From an uncultured Clostridia bacterium (GTDB lineage Bacteria > Bacillota > Clostridia > Oscillospirales > Ruminococcaceae), in NCBI GenBank assembly GCA_937894185.1, contig CALCSA010000409.1, positions 1-5,391 on the forward strand: DNA of 5,391 nt, written 5' to 3'. Positions within the stretch are counted from its first letter, which is position 1. Every line of letters begins with the position of its first letter. Below the pieces are notes generated by a model that was given only the letters and a program-made list of their open reading frames with translations, had not been told where the DNA came from and made no database searches. Shown here in pieces: positions 1 through 4,314 of the stretch. A program made the position numbers and the translations under genes.

Positions 1-77
1 TTGCTTTGTTTTTCTCCCTCAGGGACAGGTTTTTGTAAATAGCATAAAATATTTGCATAATAAATAATGTATGTATA

Positions 78-425
78 TTATTGCTGCTGAGATTCCTGCT
101 GCTCCATGGCCTTGAACACTTCCACACAGAATGCTACCTGAAGCCGCAGGATGTTCAGGGCGGCGGCAATGCGCTTGGAAGCCGCAGGCCCGGTAATGCC
201 CAGCTCCCGGCCGATTTCGGCCACCGGCATCCCCAGCCAAAACCGCATGTGAATCACCCGGCTTTGCTCCGGTGTGAGGACATGATCCATGGCAAGGCGC
301 AGAGCGGTGCGGTAGCAGGCGGCCTCCTGCCGGTTATCTTCCCGGCGCATCCAAAGGGGCAGCAGCCGGGGGTCTGTATTGGGGTCGGGCAGAAGCTCCA
401 AAGAGGGGTTACGCAATAAATCCAT
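78..425 (-). CDS. Sigma-70 region 4-like DNA-binding protein
   Basis: A 115-residue protein with no domain besides a C-terminal helix-turn-helix. Residues 50-94 run from LTPEQSRVI through MPVAEIGRELGITGPAASKR to ALNILR, which matches the layout of sigma factor region 4.2 (an acidic/Pro start, a helix ending in EIGRELGI, then a recognition helix). No region 2 is present, so it cannot be a complete sigma factor; such small proteins usually act as transcription regulators, often in phages and integrative elements. The tail is glutamine-rich (MEQQESQQQ). The ATG at 425 is preceded on the minus strand by AAAGGA about 8 nt upstream. It lies 36 bp downstream of the XRE gene in the same direction, so the two probably share a transcript, and a CGCT-N3-AGCG operator sits in the gap. 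Downstream (1-77) is AT-rich DNA with no clear terminator. The fold is fairly sure; the role is inferred. Confidence 0.72.
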   Translation of the reverse strand: MDLLRNPSLELLPDPNTDPRLLPLWMRREDNRQEAACYRTALRLAMDHVLTPEQSRVIHMRFWLGMPVAEIGRELGITGPAASKRIAAALNILRLQVAFCVEVFKAMEQQESQQQ

Positions 426-447
426 GGCAAGAATCCTTTCCGGATAA

Positions 448-460
448 ACGCTTAAAGCGT
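448..460. promoter_or_regulatory. Operator-like inverted repeat, copy 1
   Basis: ACGCTTAAAGCGT is a perfect palindrome with 6-bp arms around a central A. It sits between the stop of the small XRE gene and the ribosome binding site of the sigma-like gene, about 23 bp before that gene's ATG. It shares the core CGCT-N3-AGCG with the two copies in the divergent promoter region. I see only weak promoter boxes for the minus strand here, so it may control an internal promoter or act as a roadblock. Confidence 0.55.
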
Positions 461-461
461 A

Positions 462-665
462 TTAATCGGTCAGCTTGAGGTATCGGCAATCGATGGAGTA
501 CACCTCCTGCATTTTTTGAATCAAATCCCACCGGGGAATGCGCCTTCCGCTCTCGTACCCCTGCAGGGTAGAGGTTCCGATCAACAAAAGGTCGGCGGCT
601 TCTGTTTGGTTGAGTCCCGCGTTGATGCGGGCGGCACGCAAGGAAATTTTAACATTGTGATCCAT
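462..665 (-). CDS. Small XRE-family helix-turn-helix regulator
   Basis: A 67-residue protein that is essentially a single Cro/CI-type helix-turn-helix domain. Residues 8-59 show the family pattern: LRAARINAGLNQTEAADLL (helices 1-2), GTSTLQGYESGRRIP (recognition helix and the following turn), then WDLIQKMQEVYSID. Proteins of this size bind DNA as dimers and usually act as Cro-like or autoregulatory repressors. I place the start at the ATG at 665, because AGGAGGTGA (671-679) lies 6 nt upstream of it; the GTG at 674 is part of that ribosome binding site. A strong promoter (686-714) lies directly upstream, with an operator against its -35 box. It faces away from the other XRE gene at 792, giving a divergent two-regulator switch. 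The target is inferred to be the repeated CGCT-N3-AGCG site, but which of the two regulators binds it is not visible. Confidence 0.8.
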   Translation of the reverse strand: MDHNVKISLRAARINAGLNQTEAADLLLIGTSTLQGYESGRRIPRWDLIQKMQEVYSIDCRYLKLTD

Positions 666-685
666 AAATGTCACCTCCTGATTGC

Positions 686-714
686 ATTATACCATTGCAA
701 ACGACCTATATCAA
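686..714 (-). promoter_or_regulatory. Leftward promoter of the small XRE and sigma-like genes
   Basis: On the minus strand, TTGATA (709-714) is followed by a 17-bp spacer and TATAAT (686-691). This is close to the sigma-A consensus. Transcription should begin near 679-680, directly at the ribosome binding site (671-679), leaving a leader of only about 14 nt. Confidence 0.75.
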
Positions 715-725
715 CGCTAAAAGCG
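715..725. promoter_or_regulatory. Operator-like inverted repeat, copy 2
   Basis: CGCTAAAAGCG has 4-bp arms (715-718 and 722-725) with a 3-nt centre. It touches the upstream edge of the -35 box of the leftward promoter (709-714). A bound dimer here could either block polymerase or contact it as an activator. Its centre lies 41 bp from that of copy 3, close to four helical turns, which would put both dimers on the same face of the DNA. Confidence 0.55.
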
Positions 726-743
726 GTAAAATAAATCCAATTA

Positions 744-772
744 TTGATATTCTATCGCTTATAGCGTATAAT
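744..772 (+). promoter_or_regulatory. Rightward promoter of the XRE regulator
   Basis: TTGATA (744-749), a 17-bp spacer and TATAAT (767-772) give the same boxes as the leftward promoter. The predicted start near 778-780 coincides with the ribosome binding site at 780-786, so the leader is about 13 nt. Operator copy 3 fills the spacer. Confidence 0.75.
756..766. promoter_or_regulatory. Operator-like inverted repeat, copy 3
   Basis: CGCTTATAGCG has 4-bp arms (756-759 and 763-766). It lies entirely within the 17-bp spacer of the rightward promoter and abuts its -10 box at 767, a classic repression position. The arms are identical to those of copies 1 and 2. Confidence 0.58.
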
Positions 773-791
773 AAAAGACGAGGTGAGCAAA

Positions 792-1163
792 ATGCCCAAC
801 AATGCAAGGGATGTATTTGCGTGGAACCTGCGAGAACTTCTGGACTGCACGGGACGAACCCAAGCCGACCTGATTCGGGAACTGGGGTTGCGTCAATCCA
901 CGGTTTCCGATTGGATGAGCGGGAAAAAATATCCCCGGGTGGACAAAATACAATTGCTGGCGGATTATTTTGGGGTCAACCGCTCCGCCCTGACCGAGGG
1001 ACAGCCGGCTCAAAGCCTGCCCGGCACCACAGAATGGCTGCGGGCGGGTAGCCCGGGGGTGCCCCAGCGCGCAGGAGCTGGAAGAGCGACAGCTTGCCAC
1101 TATTTTGGAAGGCATGGATCTTCTGGCCCGGGCACTTGTGGAGAAAGGTTGATTGTAAAATGA
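792..1163 (+). CDS. XRE-family transcriptional regulator (CI-like N-terminus, probable frameshifted tail)
   Basis: As read, 123 residues. The N-terminus (residues 8-62) is a clear Cro/CI helix-turn-helix: FAWNLRELLDCTGRTQADL, then RQSTVSDWMSGKKYPRVDK and IQLLADYFGVNRSALTEG. The ending 'ADYFGV' followed by a Ser/Leu/Glu stretch is typical of CI-like repressors of Firmicute prophages and integrative elements. Those often continue into a LexA-like peptidase domain, which is absent here. After about residue 75 the reading becomes Gly/Arg/Ala-rich and low in family character, whereas the +1 frame carries a convincing amphipathic helix to a stop at 1152. A one-base insertion or sequencing error near 1055-1059 (a run of five G) would explain this and give about 119 residues. 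Start: ATG 792, with GAGGTGA (780-786) 5-6 nt upstream; the GTG at 783 falls inside that site. Its promoter (744-772) holds an operator in the spacer. Confidence 0.75.
   Translation: MPNNARDVFAWNLRELLDCTGRTQADLIRELGLRQSTVSDWMSGKKYPRVDKIQLLADYFGVNRSALTEGQPAQSLPGTTEWLRAGSPGVPQRAGAGRATACHYFGRHGSSGPGTCGERLIVK
1069..1152 (+). other. Out-of-frame C-terminal tail of the XRE regulator
   Basis: In the +1 frame relative to the upstream regulator, this stretch begins AQELEERQLA, continues with TILEGMD, and ends LLARALVEKG before a TGA at 1150-1152. It reads as a charged amphipathic helix, far more protein-like than the in-frame reading. The +1 frame is open only from 994 onward and has no good start codon of its own. 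I read it as the original C-terminus of the helix-turn-helix protein, separated by a single-base change somewhere in 994-1068. The G run at 1055-1059 is the most likely place. Confidence 0.6.
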
Positions 1164-1171
1164 TTGTAAAA
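1150..1171 (+). repeat. Tandem 11-bp direct repeat
   Basis: TGATTGTAAAA occurs twice back to back (1150-1160 and 1161-1171). The first copy includes the TGA that ends the +1-frame tail of the XRE regulator. The repeat ends 13 bp before the -35 box of the transporter promoter, and its period is near one helical turn. It could be a direct-repeat activator site or simply a local duplication. Confidence 0.6.
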
Positions 1172-1184
1172 TACTCTCGAAAAG

Positions 1185-1213
1185 TTGAACGGTACAGCAA
1201 ATAATGGTATAAT
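1185..1213 (+). promoter_or_regulatory. Promoter of the ABC transporter operon
   Basis: TTGAAC (1185-1190), a 17-bp spacer and TATAAT (1208-1213), with the TGG just before the -10 box forming an extended -10 element. Transcription is predicted to begin near 1220, leaving about 284 nt of leader before the lipoprotein gene. I see no other comparable promoter before 1504. Confidence 0.72.
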
Positions 1214-1219
1214 TTCTGA

Positions 1220-1503
1220 CGGAACGGCGCAGATAAAGGCTCCGAAGTATTTTGTCGGCCAGAGCGCCCTTGTCGTTTGCGCCTTTCACCGTAAAAGGCA
1301 GTCTGTTCAACCCCTGGTCTGAACGCCTGCCTCTGCCCCGAAATTCACCCCATTGCGGCAGCTTCTTTATCACACTCCAAACCCCGGAGGTGTCTTGACG
1401 CCTCAGGCAGATGCCGGATTTCCCAGTGTTGGGGGAACTTGCGCCCGCCTTGACGGAACAGGGACTTTCTATCCCTCCGAGGCAACTAACAAGGAGGCAA
1501 ATC
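1220..1503 (+). promoter_or_regulatory. Long structured 5' leader, candidate cis-regulatory RNA
   Basis: This stretch of about 284 nt has no convincing gene but many hairpins. GGCGCA (1226-1231) can pair with TGCGCC (1278-1283). CCGA and TCGG (near 1242-1257) form an internal hairpin. GCCTTT (1281-1286) can pair with AAAGGC at either 1235-1240 or 1294-1299. The best stem is AGGCAG/CTGCCT (1296-1301 with 1327-1332), enclosing GTTCA/TGAAC (1305-1309 with 1320-1324) and ACC/GGT. CTGCC (1333-1337) can pair with GGCAG (1357-1361), and a second AGGCAG (1405-1410) could compete for 1327-1332. TGACGGAAC appears at 1217 and again at 1451. I see no T-box antiterminator sequence, no oligo-U terminator and no riboswitch class I recognise. 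That it is regulatory is inferred from length, structure and position ahead of a transporter. Confidence 0.45.
1460..1497 (+). promoter_or_regulatory. Possible translational switch over the lipoprotein ribosome binding site
   Basis: The ribosome binding site AAGGAGG (1491-1497) lies 6 nt before ATG 1504. CCTCC at 1474-1478 is exactly complementary to its GGAGG core (1493-1497), with a 14-nt loop between. Immediately upstream, AGGGA (1460-1464) is perfectly complementary to TCCCT (1472-1476), which overlaps CCTCC. Only one of the two stems can form, so the upstream hairpin would free the ribosome binding site. Five-base matches arise by chance fairly easily, so this is a hypothesis. Confidence 0.35.
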
Positions 1504-3042
1504 ATGAAATACCATAGATTAGCGCTGGCGCTGGCAGTTGTGATGCTGCTGGCTGGATGCGGCGGACAAACTCCGCCGCCGGCATCTTCCGGGGAGGAAG
1601 CGTCTCAAATCGAGGCAGCCCCTCAGGCAGCCCCCGACCGTCTGGTCATCGGCATCGCGCAGGATTTTGATTCTCTGGACCCCGCCAAAATCGCCGCCGC
1701 CGGAACCGCCGAGGTGATGTACAACATCTATCACGGGCTGATCAACACCACCCCCGAGGGCAAAATCGTCCCCGAACTCTGCGAAAACTACGAGGTGAGC
1801 GAGGATATGCTCACCTATACCTTTCATCTGCGGGGGGATGCCAAGTTCCACAACGGCGACCCGGTGCAGGCTGAGGATGTGGCCTACACCTACCGGCGGA
1901 TGATGGGCCAGACCGAGGATCAGAAGGAGCCTCTCAACGCCGAGCTGGCCAAGAACATCAAGGACATTGTGGTACAGGATGATACCACTGTCCTCTTTGA
2001 GTTGAACCAGCCCAGCGCCGCCTTTATCTCCCTGTGTATGGTGGGGATCATCCCCCGGGACAGCGGCGGAGACATTGGAACCCATCCAGTGGGGGCGGGG
2101 CCTTACCAGTTCGAATCCTACTCTCCCGGTGTGGGGATTTCCATGACCCGGTTTGAGGACTACTACGGCCAGAAGCCCTTCTTCCCGGCAGTGGACTTTA
2201 AAATCTTTACCGACAACACCACCGTCCAGCTGGCGCTGCAACGGGGCGAGCTTCACATCATGAAGTTTGAGGAAAGCGTCTTTTCCTATGACGAAAGCAA
2301 GCTTAAGCTGATCAAGCAGCCCCAGAACATGGTGCAGATGCTGGCCTTCAACCACGAGTTTGAGCCCTTTACCCATCTGGAGGTGCGCCAAGCCGTCAAC
2401 TACGCCATTGACAAGCAAAGCATCATCGATTTCCTTTCCCCCGGTTCCCTGAAGATTGACACCAACTTCAGCCCGGTGATGAGCTTTTACTACAATCAGG
2501 AGCTGGAAAACTTCTACCCCTACGACCCCGAGCAGGCCAAAAGTCTGCTGGCACAGGCGGGGTATCCCGATTTGACCTTTACCGTCAAGGTGCCCACCGA
2601 GTACAAGTTCCACATTGACACCGCTCAGATTATCCAGCAGCAGCTGGCACAGGCCGGCATCACCATGAAGATCGAGACCATTGAATGGAACGCGTGGCTC
2701 ACCGAGGTGTATACCGAGCACAACCACGAGGCCACCATTGTGGGTCTGGCGGGAAAAATCGACCCCGGCTCGGTAATGATTCGCCCCACCAGCGGCTATA
2801 ACCGCAACTTTTTCCACTACAGCAATCCGGAGTACGACGCCCTGGTGGCGCAGGCCGCCGCGGAAGGGGACCAAAACCGCCGGGCCCAGCTGTACAAGGA
2901 CGCTCAAAAGGTGGCCACACAGGATGCCTTGCTGGTCCCCCTCATGGACCCGGGCAACAACCTGCTGATGGATCAGCACGTGGAAGGATACCTGACCTAC
3001 CCCATTGGATATATTGACTTGCGAAGCATTTACTGGGCCTGA
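1504..3042 (+). CDS. Peptide/nickel-type ABC transporter substrate-binding lipoprotein
   Basis: A 512-residue extracytoplasmic solute-binding protein of family 5 (OppA/DppA/NikA type), the usual length for the family. It captures substrate outside the membrane and delivers it to the permeases encoded downstream. Residues 1-18 form a lipoprotein signal (MKYHR, a hydrophobic core, then LLAG) with lipobox cysteine C19, followed by a flexible Pro/Ser/Glu-rich linker to about residue 45. The family start follows: LVIGIAQDFDSLDPAK (47-62), then YNIYHGLI, the TYTFHLRGDAKFHNGDPV block (104-120) and AEDVAYTYRRMM. The start is ATG 1504, with AAGGAGG 6 nt upstream; an in-frame ATG at 1411 lacks a ribosome binding site and would bury the signal peptide. 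Peptides are the likeliest cargo, but nickel, glutathione or other small ligands cannot be excluded. The gene has its own promoter and long leader, and is separated from the permeases by a repeat-filled gap. Confidence 0.93.
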   Translation: MKYHRLALALAVVMLLAGCGGQTPPPASSGEEASQIEAAPQAAPDRLVIGIAQDFDSLDPAKIAAAGTAEVMYNIYHGLINTTPEGKIVPELCENYEVSEDMLTYTFHLRGDAKFHNGDPVQAEDVAYTYRRMMGQTEDQKEPLNAELAKNIKDIVVQDDTTVLFELNQPSAAFISLCMVGIIPRDSGGDIGTHPVGAGPYQFESYSPGVGISMTRFEDYYGQKPFFPAVDFKIFTDNTTVQLALQRGELHIMKFEESVFSYDESKLKLIKQPQNMVQMLAFNHEFEPFTHLEVRQAVNYAIDKQSIIDFLSPGSLKIDTNFSPVMSFYYNQELENFYPYDPEQAKSLLAQAGYPDLTFTVKVPTEYKFHIDTAQIIQQQLAQAGITMKIETIEWNAWLTEVYTEHNHEATIVGLAGKIDPGSVMIRPTSGYNRNFFHYSNPEYDALVAQAAAEGDQNRRAQLYKDAQKVATQDALLVPLMDPGNNLLMDQHVEGYLTYPIGYIDLRSIYWA

Positions 3043-3052
3043 TGGAAATGCC

Positions 3053-3121
3053 CCGGCTCGTTGCCTTGGAACCTGCATTCACCAAAGGAGTGGACTGTCC
3101 CGGCACCGGCTCATTGCCTTG
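3053..3121 (+). repeat. Imperfect 16-bp direct repeat
   Basis: CCGGCTCGTTGCCTTG at 3053-3068 recurs as CCGGCTCATTGCCTTG at 3106-3121, with one mismatch. The first copy precedes the left end of palindromic unit A and the second forms the loop of that unit's stem. This suggests the region grew by partial duplication of a repeat unit. Confidence 0.6.
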
Positions 3122-3166
3122 CCGGGGCAGGGCCACTCCCACGCATCGGGCGTGAATGGGGTTTTT
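3069..3166 (+). repeat. Palindromic unit A, possible attenuator after the lipoprotein gene
   Basis: The core stem pairs 3087-3105 (GGAGTGG...CCCGGCA) with 3120-3139 (TGCCGGG...CCACTCC) with few mismatches, around a 14-nt loop. Outer arms add CATTCAC (3076-3082) with GTGAATG (3152-3158) and AACC (3070-3073) with GGTT (3160-3163). The structure is followed by a T run (3162-3166), so the RNA could act as an intrinsic terminator, limiting read-through into the permease genes, or could protect the lipoprotein mRNA from 3' decay. Its left end, GAACCTGCATTCAC, nearly matches the end of unit B. It begins 27 bp after the lipoprotein stop. Confidence 0.6.
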
Positions 3167-3328
3167 AGAACCTGTATTCACAAGCCGAAACGGCGATCTG
3201 GCGGCGATTTTTGCGCCGCACTTCTCAAAAAAACCGCCATAGGCGTTAGCCTTATGCCGCCTTTTTTGCTTGCGCGGCATCAAAAATCTCTCGCCATCTC
3301 ACCACATCTTGTTGTGAATACAGGTTCT
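3167..3328. mobile_element. MITE-like palindromic element, unit B (162 bp)
   Basis: The ends are a perfect 17-bp inverted repeat: AGAACCTGTATTCACAA (3167-3183) and its reverse complement (3312-3328). The interior is also self-complementary. The TGGCG...GATTTTTG...GCCGC segment near 3199-3221 matches the reverse complement of about 3272-3297. A run of A with CCGCCATAGGC (3227-3244) pairs with GCC...CCGCCTTTTTT (3250-3267). The centre is AGGC-GTTA-GCCT. It is non-coding and has no transposase, so it would be a non-autonomous element. I see no clear target-site duplication. It might instead be a chromosomal REP-type repeat or an RNA-level hairpin. Confidence 0.6.
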
Positions 3329-3357
3329 TATTTTAAGCCGTCACCGGAAAGGAAGCC

Positions 3358-4314
3358 ATGCATTACGCGCTGAACAAGCTGTTGCAGGCAGCGCTGACTA
3401 TATTTCTGGTCAGCTTGATCATCTTCCTGCTGTTTCAAATCATTCCCGGCGAGCCTATTCTTTCCCGGATAGGGGACGCCGCCGACCCTGCGCTGGAGGA
3501 AGCCCTGCGAATCCAGTACGGGCTGGACAAGCCTGCCCCGGAACGCTATTTTATCTGGATTCGGGGCGTTTTTCAGGGGGATTTGGGGGTGTCCATCCGG
3601 TTTGACCGCCCGGTGACCGACCTGATGCTGGAGCGGCTGCCCAATACGGTGGCTCTGGCCTCCATGGCTCTGGTGATGATCATTGCTTTCGGCCTGCCGC
3701 TGGGGATTGCCGCCGCCCGGTTTTCCCGGGATGCACGGGGGATTGCGTTTAACCTGTTCACCCAAATCGGAACCTCCATCCCCTCCTTTTTTCTGGCTAT
3801 TTTGCTGTTGCTGCTCTTCTCCGTCAAGCTGGGCTGGTTTGATGTGATGGGGTATGTCTCGCCGGAGCAGGGGATGCTTCCCTTCCTCAAGGGGCTGTTT
3901 CTTCCGGCGGTGGCGGTAGCGGTGGCCTCCGTGGCTACCTTGGCCCGATACACCCGCTCCTCGGTGCTGGAGCAGCTTTCCATGGACTACGTCCGCACCG
4001 CCCGGAACAAGGGAGTCACCCAGCGCAGGATTCTCTATCGCCATGTGCTGCGCAACGCCCTGATCCCCATCCTCACCATTTTGGGGATTCTGGTGACCAA
4101 TGTGCTGTCGGGAGCCATTGTCATCGAGTCGGCGTTTTCCATTCCGGGGCTGGGCAGCCTTCTTCACGGAGGCATCAAAAATCGGGACCTGCCGCTGGTT
4201 CAGGGGATTTCCCTGTACATTTCGGTGGTGGTGGTGGCCATGTTCTACCTCATCGACATCCTTTATAGTGTGGTGGATCCCCGGGTAGGAGAGGGGAGGG
4301 AGAGCGGGCTGTGA
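3358..4314 (+). CDS. dppB: ABC transporter permease, DppB/OppB family
   Basis: A 318-residue integral membrane protein, the usual length for DppB/OppB. It forms half of the transmembrane channel of a peptide-type importer with the product of the next gene. Six membrane segments can be read, at roughly residues 8-30, 97-118, 140-162, 180-200, 235-262 and 282-306. A large external loop between the first two contains YGLDKPAPERYFIWIRGVFQGDLGVS, characteristic of the family. The cytoplasmic EAA loop that contacts the ATPase is at about 210-240 (DYVRTARNKG...RHVLRNALIP). ESAFSIPGLG follows the fifth segment, and DPRV (307-310) sits near the C-terminus. Start ATG 3358 has GGAAAGGA just upstream at short spacing. 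The end overlaps the next gene by 4 nt, implying translational coupling. The symbol reflects the family; the substrate is not known. The 315-bp gap before it contains no gene, only repeats. Confidence 0.93.
   Translation: MHYALNKLLQAALTIFLVSLIIFLLFQIIPGEPILSRIGDAADPALEEALRIQYGLDKPAPERYFIWIRGVFQGDLGVSIRFDRPVTDLMLERLPNTVALASMALVMIIAFGLPLGIAAARFSRDARGIAFNLFTQIGTSIPSFFLAILLLLLFSVKLGWFDVMGYVSPEQGMLPFLKGLFLPAVAVAVASVATLARYTRSSVLEQLSMDYVRTARNKGVTQRRILYRHVLRNALIPILTILGILVTNVLSGAIVIESAFSIPGLGSLLHGGIKNRDLPLVQGISLYISVVVVAMFYLIDILYSVVDPRVGEGRESGL

Noticed and set aside
15..35. TCCC-TCA-GGGA hairpin followed by a T run near the left edge.
   Set aside because: The stem is only 4 bp and the T run starts several bases after it; too weak to call a terminator.
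783..791. GTG 783 as the start of the rightward XRE regulator (and the equivalent GTG 674 for the leftward one).
   Set aside because: Both GTGs are part of the ribosome binding sites GAGGTGA and AGGAGGTGA, which serve the ATGs 6 nt further on.
1411..1503. N-terminal extension of the lipoprotein from ATG 1411.
   Set aside because: No ribosome binding site there, and it would place 31 residues before a textbook lipoprotein signal; ATG 1504 has AAGGAGG at ideal spacing.
1220..1503. T-box, 6S RNA, SRP RNA or RNase P RNA in the leader.
   Set aside because: None of the conserved sequences of these RNAs that I can recall is visible, so no known class is claimed.
759..1505. Long open frame on the minus strand (248 codons) covering the XRE regulator and the leader.
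   Set aside because: It runs antisense to a clear helix-turn-helix gene and a strong promoter, has no ribosome binding site at its start and reads as compositionally odd sequence; it is most likely a GC-driven shadow.
1395..1517. Small plus-strand frame from TTG 1395, with GGAGG at 1386-1390, overlapping the lipoprotein start.
   Set aside because: TTG start, only 4 nt from the possible ribosome binding site, and no recognisable product. A leader peptide coupled to the lipoprotein is conceivable but not supported.
1519..3078. Minus-strand open frame of 519 codons opposite the lipoprotein gene.
   Set aside because: A shadow of a convincing family-5 binding protein; its translation is rich in Val/Gly/His/Leu and shows no domain.
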